Assembly (NCBI RefSeq): GCF_002895435.1
Contig: NZ_POYJ01000002.1
Coordinates: 310,001-374,000, forward strand
Direction: 5' to 3'
Origin: Aquimarina sediminis
Lineage (GTDB): Bacteria; Bacteroidota; Bacteroidia; Flavobacteriales; Flavobacteriaceae
DNA: 64,000 bases
In this document: positions 43,701 through 52,748 of the stretch, piece by piece
Position numbering within the stretch: the stretch's first letter is position 1
Layout: each line of letters opens with the position of its first letter
The notes under the pieces: generated by a model
What the model saw: the letters and a program-made list of their open reading frames with translations, nothing else
Databases searched by the model: none
What the model was told of the DNA's origin: nothing
Program-made: the position numbers and the translations under genes

Positions 43701-46700
43701 TCCAAAGCATTTGCACCAGTTATTCTATGGTCTTTAACAAGTCCAGCCGGTGTTGGAGGCGGTACAGGGTCTACAGCTCCATCATTTAACGGCTGAGTAG
43801 GATTGTTAGGATCACCTATAACCTCAATAGTAAATCCAACAATCGAACCGGTGTTATCAACCCCAGAACCGTTAACCACTACAATATCTACTATGGGTGA
43901 TCCTGAAGAACAGCCACTAGTCACTTTGATATCTAATTCATCAACAGCATCTTTAATCTCAAAAGAACCAAAAGTTTTATTACACCCTTTAGTATCGGTA
44001 ACCTTAATGGAATACTTTCCAAAATCTAACCCATCAAACGTAACCTGATTGGTCGTAGGGTAAGAAGGAGAAAGCGATGGTGTAAATGGTGATCCGTTTT
44101 TTGTTAATTCATAGGTGTAACTTGCTGCAACTGCCTCAGGTGTACCTCCACCCATAGTCAATGTTATTGCCCCTAGGGTGTTTCCTCCTGTTGAGTTACA
44201 GGTAATATTCTGAATCGTTTCTGTTGCTGTAATTTCTTTTGGAACCGTAAAATTAATCGTTGGTAATACCAGATCACATTCAAATCTATCTTTTACTGTA
44301 ACTGTATGAGATACAGAAGTATCAACATTGTTAAAGGTTTCAGATGTATTATGTGTCGAACCTATACTAACTTCTGTAGTTGTACCCTCATCCAAAATAT
44401 AGGTAAAAGGTCCTTTGCCTTCGGTAATTTCTACTTCGATTGCACCCTTTTCACTATAACATTTGAGCTCTTCGGGTGCAGCCGTTGCAACGAGCTTCTC
44501 ATAAGCGCTTACATCAACACTCCCCGCAAAAATTGTGCAACCTCTATCTAAATCATTAACATAAACAGGATATGTACCTTTTTCAGTAGCTCTAAACCGA
44601 TAAGTAGTAGCCGCCAAAGGGGCTAAGGTATTCCCTGAGAAATCCTTTTTATCATTAAATGCAAAATTATTTGAACCTCCTTTAACGGTAACCTCATAAA
44701 ACGCTATAAATTCAGCAGGATCATATGGTAACGCTGTAGGATCGTAATCAGGATGTAGGGGATCATTAAGCTCCGGATTTGGTTGATGTGCAGGATTACA
44801 ATGCAAATCCTCCAATAGTTTTACCTGAGCAGAAAAATCTTCTGCAGACTTCACCACTGCAGTAATCGTTTCAGAACAACTCCCATCTGCCGATTCGATC
44901 TTAACCTCATACGTATCAGGTTTAAGCCCCTTAAATGTATGACTAGGAACTGTAACTGGTCCTTCAGAATCGGTAAAAAGGGTAGTCGTGCTACTTATTG
45001 TATAGGTATAATTAATCTTTGAATTATCTACAGTAATAGAAATCTCACCTTTACCATCTGGGCAAGTCGGCGAAGTCACTTCAACTGTTTCTTTTACATT
45101 CGACTCATCTAACAAAATAGAATCTTGAAAAATACAAGCAGTCGGTAAACCATTTTTCTTACGAACATTAACAGTATAAGTGCCTTTTTCTGTCAAATCT
45201 TTAAACACAGGAGAATCCTGGTACCCTATTGGAGTCCCATTAGGAGGAACTAACTGATATTCATATTGATTTGAAGAATTTTTTACTTGTAGTATTCCTT
45301 TAGTGCTGCAAAATATTTTTTGAATTACTTCTAATTCAGGATTAAAATTATTTTTAAATACATTAAAATAAAACGGAATCATACAATTGCCATCAAAAGT
45401 AGCATTGATTCTATATTCTCCTGCCTGTGATACCGTATAACTATTAGTATCTGTACTTACTGTTACCCAATCACCCTCACATGCACCCGAATCTAACTGA
45501 GGAGTAGGGCAATTAGGATCTCTTGCCACAGATGGGCATGCTGCAGGGTCTAGTCGTTGCCATTCAACTGTAGTACCTGTTTCAAAATCTATTGGGATAG
45601 GTAGTGTAGTATTTGCGCCACATAAAAAGATCTCTGGCAATTTCTCCCCTGTAATAGGACATGTACGAAGATTACCACTAATACTAGGATTGGATCCCAA
45701 ATTGTTAACAATATCAATAACTGGGTTTTCAACTGTGTTAAACGCCTTAACATCAAAAGTTTGTTGGGCATCCTGACATCCCGGGGCACCAGTCTCTGTA
45801 ACAATATATATTCCTTCTTTAGTTACTACCAACTCCTGATCTGTACCAATAACCTCTGATGGAGCATTTGCATTTACCCATTTATATGTGGTAAATCCGT
45901 CACCTGCCTTTAGGGTTACGGATCCAGTACATATTAACACAGGTTGTTTTTTTGTAAAACAAATGTCGTTTTTAATCAGAACATTAGAGGCTCCATCTAT
46001 GTTACCATTACAATTATCCTGTCCAAGAACACTTGCTTCTGAAGTCTCTGTTATACCAGAAAGTGCACCTGTATACGAAGATTTTGCTACATTACTAATT
46101 GTATCCGAACAAGCGTCTCGTAAATCTGCACAGGTGGCTACAACCTTAGTTCCAAAACGCACTGTGTGTGCTGCCCCATTACGAAGAAGTAAAGACCTAT
46201 GTATTGTAATATCTATTTGTTTGTTATCTGCACTTGGAGTAGCGCTAATACCCGGATTACTGGTAGTGATACTACCTAAGGTAAAATCTACATTAACAGG
46301 AAGAACATCGAGAATCGTCGCATTAATAATATCTTCATTACCATTATTCTGTATAGTAAGTTCATAAAACAACTGATCCCCGAAGTCTACATTTTCTCCA
46401 GTAATATCAATACCATTATCATCCAGAACACGTTTGGTAACCGTAAGCTCCGGGCTAATAATTTCTGTCTGAAAAGAATGAAAAAATACGCTATAAGCAT
46501 CACCGCCAGAAGATGTATTAAAATTAGCTGTTGTTTGATTGTTACCGATAACTGTATTCCCCGGATTAGGGATATTAAAAATATCTGCATCAAACCCCAA
46601 TGTGTTTATTGAATTTGGTACTCTTGTAACTACATTAGTGCCATTATTAGAGATGGAACTATCAAAAAAATTGTTATTTGGATTTAGTGGATTTGTAAAA

Positions 46701-47662
46701 ATGTTTTGCCAGTTCATATCTGGTCGTTGTACCTGAAATACGTCTCTAGTAAAAGGTCTATCACCTTCCATAGTGGCTATGGCATATCTCGCACGAACAG
46801 GTTGAGGAGCCAATAGGGTTTGAAACCCAGAATAGGTAAAATTTTGTGGGGCACCCCCAGGGACTACATTAACATAGCCACTATTAGTGCTCATAAATCT
46901 TGTAGGCTCCCTACTATCTTCAAATACTACTACCAACACCCATCCTCCGGATATTCCATTGGCATTATCGCCCGAAAAACCGGTAGACGCACGCATATCT
47001 GCAACTGTAAAGGTTTCTCCTGTAAAATTATTACCTAGACTTTGCATATAACTGGTAACATCTGCATAACAGACATAGGGAATATCCATTACTGCAGCAT
47101 TATTAAGGTTAGTAGCAGTATTACGATATCCATCATAGATTACCTGAGTTTGTGCTGGTGTAATTGTGGTATATCCTGGTTGTGTAGAATGACGAATTTT
47201 TAAGGTTCTAAAATCTGGTCTGTTATCAGGTAAAGGTAAACCGTTATATTGCACATTTCTAAGATTGCTCGCCTGCATCTGCGTGAAATACGAAGCTGCC
47301 CAATATAGTCCTGCATATTTTACCTCTTGGCAACTATGTATATCCAAGGCAATACTACTGGAGCTAAAGGTTATAGGATCACCATCTATATCAATATACC
47401 CAAAAGTTCTCTGATTATTAGAAAGGTTTCCATTATAGGGCATATTAGGGGTAAGACCTCCTTGATTTAATCCCACAATAGCATTGGCATATATTTTAAG
47501 TTCTCCTCTCATACTAAACGTACTGCCAGGAACTGGGGTAAAAGGAACAGGAGCTGTAGAGGTCTGAGATGACACCTCTATACCTATCATTAATAAAATT
47601 AAAATGAGAGTAAATTTAGGTCTAAGTTTTATTAGTCGGGAATTTGGGGAATTGGTTATCAT
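40736..47662 (-). CDS. sprB: SprB-like adhesin with T9SS type B C-terminal domain, cluster 2
   Basis: A 2,308-residue paralogue of the giant adhesin, under half its length. It has a signal peptide (1-33), the shared N-terminal domain, a DUF11-like segment from ELTVTKRVLDDNG (~405), fewer SprB-type repeats, and a C-terminal region (~450 residues) nearly identical to SprB-1 that ends in the type B sorting domain. It lacks both long duplicated blocks of SprB-1. In its middle part lysine and glutamate replace Ala, Thr, Gln or Gly of SprB-1 (for example EKLVATAAPEELKC against EQLVATATPTDPVC), giving a different surface charge. The ATG at 47662 aligns with the SprB-1 start. It should be exported and displayed like SprB with SprF-2 as partner. 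Confidence 0.88.
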   Translation of the reverse strand: MITNSPNSRLIKLRPKFTLILILLMIGIEVSSQTSTAPVPFTPVPGSTFSMRGELKIYANAIVGLNQGGLTPNMPYNGNLSNNQRTFGYIDIDGDPITFSSSSIALDIHSCQEVKYAGLYWAASYFTQMQASNLRNVQYNGLPLPDNRPDFRTLKIRHSTQPGYTTITPAQTQVIYDGYRNTATNLNNAAVMDIPYVCYADVTSYMQSLGNNFTGETFTVADMRASTGFSGDNANGISGGWVLVVVFEDSREPTRFMSTNSGYVNVVPGGAPQNFTYSGFQTLLAPQPVRARYAIATMEGDRPFTRDVFQVQRPDMNWQNIFTNPLNPNNNFFDSSISNNGTNVVTRVPNSINTLGFDADIFNIPNPGNTVIGNNQTTANFNTSSGGDAYSVFFHSFQTEIISPELTVTKRVLDDNGIDITGENVDFGDQLFYELTIQNNGNEDIINATILDVLPVNVDFTLGSITTSNPGISATPSADNKQIDITIHRSLLLRNGAAHTVRFGTKVVATCADLRDACSDTISNVAKSSYTGALSGITETSEASVLGQDNCNGNIDGASNVLIKNDICFTKKQPVLICTGSVTLKAGDGFTTYKWVNANAPSEVIGTDQELVVTKEGIYIVTETGAPGCQDAQQTFDVKAFNTVENPVIDIVNNLGSNPSISGNLRTCPITGEKLPEIFLCGANTTLPIPIDFETGTTVEWQRLDPAACPSVARDPNCPTPQLDSGACEGDWVTVSTDTNSYTVSQAGEYRINATFDGNCMIPFYFNVFKNNFNPELEVIQKIFCSTKGILQVKNSSNQYEYQLVPPNGTPIGYQDSPVFKDLTEKGTYTVNVRKKNGLPTACIFQDSILLDESNVKETVEVTSPTCPDGKGEISITVDNSKINYTYTISSTTTLFTDSEGPVTVPSHTFKGLKPDTYEVKIESADGSCSETITAVVKSAEDFSAQVKLLEDLHCNPAHQPNPELNDPLHPDYDPTALPYDPAEFIAFYEVTVKGGSNNFAFNDKKDFSGNTLAPLAATTYRFRATEKGTYPVYVNDLDRGCTIFAGSVDVSAYEKLVATAAPEELKCYSEKGAIEVEITEGKGPFTYILDEGTTTEVSIGSTHNTSETFNNVDTSVSHTVTVKDRFECDLVLPTINFTVPKEITATETIQNITCNSTGGNTLGAITLTMGGGTPEAVAASYTYELTKNGSPFTPSLSPSYPTTNQVTFDGLDFGKYSIKVTDTKGCNKTFGSFEIKDAVDELDIKVTSGCSSGSPIVDIVVVNGSGVDNTGSIVGFTIEVIGDPNNPTQPLNDGAVDPVPPPTPAGLVKDHRITGANALELGKSYTFKVIDLGTNCEYQETFMLNPLDGPKVTLGELTHQQCFGKNDGAIEFAVDGYVPDPVDLQWEIFDRFGTPSDPPVLSGGPVTASGGPTTINSNVSGGLAPGEYYIRVSEVSGSRLCAGASDFFEIEKIETEISLEVKQTNKETCSPGNDATVEAVASGGTGDLEYQLEESTGGVLVGYSSDPRFGGYRLDGGLTTAGIDYVIRVRDANKCDKTATINIKPPVPLELNTIDQITLNCSDSEDGIITATASGGQGAGTYSFRLTFPDGSQSAAVLGDTSTFQWTDLKPGNYIVTVSDNLACEAIQNPVVITVPSKVEIEIAPEGVSCSTENPNTVVVTAKGGASDYEYGYSLNDGAIVWQTSDTFNGLSTGDYEFYARDKNKCKSPASSTIQVRKPDPFKATLDSSNFNIVCFGESTGSVDAVVKGGLGNYRYRVEGTDYLGNPVNLPGPGPTDTQETSFFGGLLASTDSYEYIVTSTTIPVDPLASCDEIRIPFKIVQPLPLDIEVTARAISCNGETDGSIRVSINRVPPPSGPTGGRSPYFYSLYNSAGDAVFTFIEDDADNLLGEHTFIDLPADTYRVEVEDNLGCPVDRTDILIIEPAPILATVIATTPEDCAGDMNGTATVSITGGLPPANPSDPSYFWSIDGVTYLPVSNPSSLLINKLSGGTTTLFIRDSQNNSNCQGAFNLDIEPGVNLGATLVPRLECPVYDYSDPSNVVMTSDERYFVDFDIIAESEGLGIIYTLNGINGTSNPANNSNLTGIFEVSPGSYEGVMEFQGCSQTIGTIDINEYTPLAIPVAQMTGNAQDPNEYEIIASGGRPFENDPFYTFYFTMLEDGMSIADLEQSDYTELEGNIFTIRETADYVIRVVDADGCEVISVQNLTYINIRIPNYFTPDSPNSTVEERFWYPRQISPDPSDPFFFENMEVIVFDRYGRRLAEFKGDEQGWDGHYQGVQLPSGDYWFTIILNDVDNREITGHFTLYR

Positions 47663-47815
47663 GTGTTTCTATTGCATTATTGAGTTTTTAACTGCATTAT
47701 TTGTGTGAAGAATATGCTTTACCTTATTCGCTAGGTTTTTTCTTGTGGTAATTGATTTTGGGAGACGAATTACTCTTCTTCTGCCCTATTGTTACGTAGT
47801 TTCTAATCATATTTT
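47663..47815 (-). pseudogene. sprD deletion scar between sprC-2 and sprB-2
   Basis: The 153 bp between sprC-2 and sprB-2 keep both ends of an sprD gene. Five bases after the sprC-2 stop codon an ATG (47810) opens MIRN, in the position and context of MVRK of sprD-1, and runs 28 codons to a stop at 47724. At the other end, minus-strand AAACTCAATAATG aligns with AAGATTCAATAATG, the last codons (K-I-Q-stop) of sprD-1. This relict stop codon at 47677 sits 14 bp before sprB-2, as the sprD-1 stop codon does before the aligned GTG of sprB-1. About 2.9 kb of barrel, stalk and SPOR-like sequence is missing. Confidence 0.65.
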
Positions 47816-49867
47816 TTATCTCATTATTGTTATAGCTCCTTTTTTGATTATAGAGCTGTTTTTTGTGATTATATAATAATAGATCGGATCCTGACCCGAA
47901 GACTTCGAATTCTCTGCAGGCCAATTATTCTGATAACTAGACGATACAAAATCAACCTGACCGCGCGAACTGTAAATCGTAACCTCTACATCCTGTTGAT
48001 TAAACAAGGATGCTGGTAACAACCAATTATCATTGATACCATCATTATTAGGGGTAACTACATTGGGAACAATCTCTGAGTTACCAGCCTCTTCAGAAAC
48101 AGTGATAGGCTGAGAGTCTACAATACAGTCTTGTAAAGTAATACGTACAAAATAAACGCCTCTAGTATCAACAACTATAGAATGACTGCCCTGACCACTT
48201 ACTATAGTCTCACCATCAACCGCCAGCTCATTATCACCATCAACAACCAAAAACCAATCGTATGTATAATTACTACTCTGTGCAACACTTAAAGTAACCG
48301 TAGATCCAAATGAAAGAAAGCCAGGATCTGAATCTATAACAACTGTGTCTCCCAAAAACTCAACAGTCAACTCATTAGAACGGGCAGTATCCATACCTGA
48401 GTCTCGAAGCGTAGCTTCTAAAGCATAGGTCTCTCCTAAATTATCCGAACCAACACTTAGCGTAGTCTCGGTAACTCCAGTAGATTGAGTGCCCAAAAAC
48501 CATTCGAAATCAAATAATGGATATTGTTCCTCTAGAATAGGAACCTCGGTACCTGTAGAAGTAACACCATATAAGGTCTCTAATCCTAATGTACTAGTAG
48601 TGGCATCACAATCTAAAATCGTAGAAATCTCTGTACGAAAACCTACCGGCTCAAAAACCTCTGTGATCGCCTCCAAAGTATCCATACACACATCATTGGC
48701 AAAAAGACTAGCACTATAAACTCCTGGGTTTGTTACATCAATAGACAAAGCTCCCGGATCTGTAATCGGAAGCACGCCTTGAAAACTTATGCCGTTTCTA
48801 AACCATTCTACTGTACTGCCTGAGGTAGGCGCATTGGTAGTTATTGACAACGTTAAACTCGTTTGGGTCGGTAACAACATCACCTGGAGAGGGGGCTGAG
48901 TCAGAATATCTGAACCCAAATTGATAACCTCTACAGGATCTGTGGTGATAGAGCAACCTTTTGGGCTTGTGATAGTCACGGTATATATGTCACTAAAATT
49001 ACTTATCGGTAAGTTTACAGAATGACCATCATATTCAGATATTAAAACTCCATTCTTATACCATTGATAGGTAAACTCGGGGTAATTAATATTGGTACTT
49101 AACACCTTAACATCACTAGGGCAAAACTCCTGAGGAGAAGACTGTTCTATAAATGCTTGACCAGATTTAAAATTAACAACCTCTATTCCTTTAATATTAA
49201 AATTAAAAATATCAGTACAAGACCCAAGATCAAATACCGCTTGGTATGAACCAGATTCTGTTACATTTTCTAAAATATTACTAGTTTCTCCAGGAATTAT
49301 CATACCATTAAACAACCACTCCTTTACAGGAATATCTTCAGGAATTGCAGTTAAAGTCGTTGATTCATTATCGCAGAGAACCACAATAGTTTCCTCATTA
49401 TTTGGTCCTTGTACAGCAATCTCAGAAGAATCGAAATAATATATAGAAATATCATTTCTAATAGCACTTAGTGTGCCCCTTGCTGGTACAGTAACCCTCA
49501 GACTATAATCCTCTCCTCTTACGTCTTTAGGAATAGGAAAAGAAGGGAATTCAATAAGCCCACCTGGAGGAATCGCTACACTAGTAGTAAATCGACTTAA
49601 TTCTCTGGTCACTTGATCAGAAAAAACACCATTCTCATCTGATAGTTCTAAGACAAACTCTGTACCCGATGCAAACAAGATATTAGCTTCTGCAATGGCT
49701 TCTCTGATAGAATCCTCACCCCCCAAACATAATATTTGTCTACTAATCGGAATTCCATTCAAAGAAAAGCTTGGTTTTGCAATTTCTTGAGCAACCGATT
49801 GTAGCGAAAATAGAAATAAGCAAATATTACAGGCTACTATTGGTAAGGAAATACCTTTGTTTATCAT
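47816..49867 (-). CDS. sprC: SprC-like secreted protein with T9SS type B C-terminal domain, cluster 2
   Basis: A 683-residue paralogue of SprC-1 with a signal peptide (residues 1-26, cleavage near SVAQ), Ig-like domains and the same type B sorting domain (VTPNNDGINDNW, ending KKGAITIMR). The first ~300 residues differ from SprC-1 at many positions. From about TDPVEVINLGSDIL onward the proteins are almost the same, and the DNA of 47881-48949 tracks 33702-34770 with few changes. This is the upstream gene of cluster 2. The 1.2 kb before it is non-coding and carries a decayed MITE-like copy. Confidence 0.75.
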   Translation of the reverse strand: MINKGISLPIVACNICLFLFSLQSVAQEIAKPSFSLNGIPISRQILCLGGEDSIREAIAEANILFASGTEFVLELSDENGVFSDQVTRELSRFTTSVAIPPGGLIEFPSFPIPKDVRGEDYSLRVTVPARGTLSAIRNDISIYYFDSSEIAVQGPNNEETIVVLCDNESTTLTAIPEDIPVKEWLFNGMIIPGETSNILENVTESGSYQAVFDLGSCTDIFNFNIKGIEVVNFKSGQAFIEQSSPQEFCPSDVKVLSTNINYPEFTYQWYKNGVLISEYDGHSVNLPISNFSDIYTVTITSPKGCSITTDPVEVINLGSDILTQPPLQVMLLPTQTSLTLSITTNAPTSGSTVEWFRNGISFQGVLPITDPGALSIDVTNPGVYSASLFANDVCMDTLEAITEVFEPVGFRTEISTILDCDATTSTLGLETLYGVTSTGTEVPILEEQYPLFDFEWFLGTQSTGVTETTLSVGSDNLGETYALEATLRDSGMDTARSNELTVEFLGDTVVIDSDPGFLSFGSTVTLSVAQSSNYTYDWFLVVDGDNELAVDGETIVSGQGSHSIVVDTRGVYFVRITLQDCIVDSQPITVSEEAGNSEIVPNVVTPNNDGINDNWLLPASLFNQQDVEVTIYSSRGQVDFVSSSYQNNWPAENSKSSGQDPIYYYIITKNSSIIKKGAITIMR

Positions 49868-51061
49868 GTTTTTGTGATTTGGGGCACAATAACCTTGGTT
49901 TGATTATCAAATTAAATAGGTGGCTTAAAAACAGTTAGCATGGCGTACTATTTTTAAAGTTAATTGAGTAATAAAACTAGCTCTCTACTTTCTTGTTTCT
50001 AAATAAATATGGTGTAGCGTATTATTTACTTGGTGAATGAACAATAAAGAAAGGTAAGTTAGTATATAATAATTCAGAAAATGACCATAAATACATCGCT
50101 ATGTATTAGAATTTATAATAGCAAACTAGTATGATCATCTATCAAATAACACTAATTCAGGGTCTTGATACAATAGAATGTGCTATGTTTAGGATATATA
50201 TTTATTATGTTTAAAGTAAGCCTAGAAGAATTGAACCTAATTAGTGATCAAAAGCTAAATGTACCTGCCAAAATTCCTGCTCTCCATTAGGGGGCGTTGA
50301 TTTTACTTATGTGCTGCCTAAAACATCTTAAATTTAAACAAATTAAACATAAATATCTGATAATCAGTAGTTTATATGTTAAAATGGCTTTCATCTTCCT
50401 TTTTATTCTTTTCATTTCAAAAAAAGACATATAACCTTCAATAGACTTAGTAAGATTATCATTTGGTATAAAAATTTAGGTCAATAAAAGTTTTTTAACT
50501 TCACAAATACCTGAAAATAGTGAGAAAACTAACTGGTTTTCTTCCTTTATCCGAAAAAACTTCCAGATCTGATCAATTTTGACTCAAAATCGATACAAAA
50601 ACCTAAAAAGAGTTTCATTTTTTTGGAAAAAAATCAAAATCCCTGTTATTGTAATTAAAATTCAATTATTGGGTAAAAAATAATTTTAGGCAGGCATCTT
50701 TATATAAGAACATGGCGCTATAAGCTATAAAGTCCCTTAATATTAGTTATAGAACCCACTTCAAAATATAAATCTCTTTGATTTTTCTAAAAATGCCGAT
50801 AGTAGCACTAGATTTCATTTGACAAAACAGCACATTTTATTGCATTTGTGAGCTTTTTAACGAAGTTCTGATATTTAATGAAGATAATGTCTACAAATTA
50901 AGTTTTCAGCTGTCATTCAGAGCCTATCGAAAGTATTAAAAACATCAATTTGAAACTCATTTGATAAACCCCTTAAAGTATTCCCTAAGAACTCATGTAA
51001 CAAAGGGGTTATACGAACCTCCTTAACCCAATAGCGTTGATAATTGGTGCTAAAACCAAAA
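49868..51061. other. Non-coding region upstream of sprC-2
   Basis: About 1.2 kb with no credible complete gene. It holds a GATTTGGGGC motif (49876-49885) shared with the sprC-1 leader, the decayed MITE-like copy (50759-50885), and a short minus-strand open stretch at 50241-50306 (STPPNGEQEFWQVHLAFDH then stop) that looks like the end of a lost gene. No clear TAnnTTTG box was found for sprC-2. Confidence 0.5.
50759..50885. mobile_element. Decayed copy of the MITE-like element
   Basis: Roughly 70% identical by eye to the reverse complement of 36636-36761. Shared blocks include CTTCAAAATATA, ATTTTATTGCATTT and AACGAAGTTCT. The terminal inverted repeat has degraded (TTCTGATATTTAATG against TTCTAATGCATAATC) and no target duplication is visible, so it is an old copy in inverted orientation relative to the intact one. 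Confidence 0.6.
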
Positions 51062-51098
51062 AAAATACCCTTATCGGAAAATCCAATAAGGGTATTTT
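51062..51098 (-). terminator. Terminator of the OmpH-like gene
   Basis: A perfect 13-bp stem (AAAATACCCTTAT/ATAAGGGTATTTT) with an 11-nt loop lies 19 bp after the OmpH-like stop codon; the minus strand continues into T-rich sequence. Confidence 0.8.
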
Positions 51099-51116
51099 AA
51101 ATATTTTAAAAAAGTA

Positions 51117-51650
51117 CTACTCCTTAGTCTCTGAAGTTGTAGTCTCTCCTCCATTTATTTCTTTAAGAATAGTGTCTGTAAGATCCAATTCTTCTTTTCC
51201 ATAAAGGATATTACTTGCTTCGGTATCTCCATAGATATAAGTATATCCATTTTTCTTACCATATTCTTCTATATAGGTTTTTACTTTTCCTATAATAGAA
51301 TCGATTTCTGCCTGGCTTCCTTGTTGAATTTCTTGCATTCTAGCTTGTTGTTCTCTTTGTAAAGCTTGTTGCTTATTCATAAGCTCCTGCTCTTTCTTTT
51401 CTCTATTGGCAGCAGACATAGATTTCATGATATTTTGGTATCCCTGTACTTCAATCTGAAATTGCTTTGCTTTTTCTTCAAGCTCTGCTCTTACTTCATT
51501 ATTACGTTTTGTCCATTTTTCTTGTGCTACCTTCATTTCCTTAAAATCAGATACCACTTTCGTGTTATTTACATAACCCGTTTTTTCTATTTGTTGATTA
51601 CAAGAAGCAAAAATTAAAAAAGCCCCAGCGATCCATAAAAATTTTTTCAT
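51117..51650 (-). CDS. OmpH/Skp-family periplasmic chaperone, lipoprotein form
   Basis: A 177-residue protein with a signal sequence ending in a lipobox (IFASC, Cys17) and the OmpH/Skp plan. A short N-terminal strand (TGYVNNTKVVSDF) precedes a long coiled-coil hairpin (~35-125) rich in K, E and Q, and a C-terminal strand region follows (YTYIYGDTEASNILYG). Skp-like proteins hold unfolded outer-membrane proteins during transit; the lipid anchor suggests a membrane-tethered version. It appears monocistronic, with a strong terminator and a near-consensus -7 box (GAACTTTG, 51682-51689, minus) upstream. Confidence 0.82.
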   Translation of the reverse strand: MKKFLWIAGAFLIFASCNQQIEKTGYVNNTKVVSDFKEMKVAQEKWTKRNNEVRAELEEKAKQFQIEVQGYQNIMKSMSAANREKKEQELMNKQQALQREQQARMQEIQQGSQAEIDSIIGKVKTYIEEYGKKNGYTYIYGDTEASNILYGKEELDLTDTILKEINGGETTTSETKE

Positions 51651-51879
51651 TTTTCAAAAATTAAGTTCTCAGCAAAAATATCAAAGTTCAATTGATGTTA
51701 TCTATTATATCCCTCAAAAAAAGCTTATATAAGAAAAAACGATCATTCTAATGTTTGTAATACACAAAACCTATTAAAAACGATCAAAAATAAAGCGTTT
51801 TAAGGCTCTTTTAAAAAAAAGCAACACGAATAGACATGATTTACTCTAAAAAGGCAAAAAAACCACCTAAAAATTAAGA

Positions 51880-52731
51880 TTAGCTATTTTTTAATACATA
51901 AATGTGCGATGAATACTCTCCTATTTGTCTTCCTTTATAATTAGAGCGCATTCCTAACCAAAAAGCTTTTAAAAAATTCATTTTTTCATTTTTATATTTT
52001 TCTGACAAAAGTGATACATAAAATGAATCGAATTTCATAGGTAGCACTTTTTCCAATTCTAGACCCTGCTCTTGAAAAAGTTTTTTGATAGCAGTTTTGG
52101 AAAAATGCCAAAGATGACGAGGTACATCATACGCTGCCCAAAAAGATTTATAATATTTTGCATCATATGACTTAAAATTAGGAACAGCAATAATCACATA
52201 TCCATTTGGTTTTAAAAGACGTTTTAACTCCTGTATTTGATTTTTTACATCTGGTACATGTTCTAAGACATGCCACATCGTGATCACATCAAATTTTTGA
52301 GAATCCAATGTTGTCGTTTCTGGTTGTAGATAAATTTCTTTTTCCTGTGCTAATTTGGTTGCAAAACTGTTTGGTTCTACTCCGTCAACAATCCACCCTT
52401 TTTTTTTGGCAATACACAAAAAATCACCCGTTCCTGCTCCAATATCCAAAAGATGACCAGAGCTACCATTTAACTTTGAAATTAATTTTACTTTTTTGTT
52501 TAAGGAGTATCCTTTAACCAAATGGTAAAGTTTTTCAAAAAGCGATCGTTTTGAATCTGTATGAGAAATATAGTCTTCACTCTCATAATATTTACCTAAT
52601 TCGTTCTCATCAGGTTTTGGTGAAGTAATCAACATATCATATTCTCTATCGTAAAGTAAACTAAAACGTTCACCAGAAACAGTGTGATCTTCACACTCTA
52701 TAAAAAAGTCTAGGTTTTTTTCTTTATTCAT
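51880..52731 (-). CDS. Class I SAM-dependent methyltransferase
   Basis: A 283-residue soluble protein. The SAM-binding motif I LLDIGAGTGDFL lies at 94-105, the acidic loop VDGVEPN follows near 115, and the motif DVITMWHVLEHVPD near 150 is typical of the UbiE/Methyltransf_11-type subset. An N-terminal ~90-residue extension precedes the Rossmann core. The substrate is unknown; similar genes sit next to mnmG in other flavobacteria as I recall, but that does not show a tRNA substrate. It starts 17 bp after the small lipoprotein gene, so the two are likely co-transcribed. Confidence 0.85.
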   Translation of the reverse strand: MNKEKNLDFFIECEDHTVSGERFSLLYDREYDMLITSPKPDENELGKYYESEDYISHTDSKRSLFEKLYHLVKGYSLNKKVKLISKLNGSSGHLLDIGAGTGDFLCIAKKKGWIVDGVEPNSFATKLAQEKEIYLQPETTTLDSQKFDVITMWHVLEHVPDVKNQIQELKRLLKPNGYVIIAVPNFKSYDAKYYKSFWAAYDVPRHLWHFSKTAIKKLFQEQGLELEKVLPMKFDSFYVSLLSEKYKNEKMNFLKAFWLGMRSNYKGRQIGEYSSHIYVLKNS

Positions 52732-52748
52732 TTAAATAAATAGAAATT

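Noticed and set aside
45888-46367. Plus-strand open frame of 159 codons within sprB-2.
   Set aside because: Antisense to a continuous, well-conserved adhesin frame; no start context or recognisable domain.
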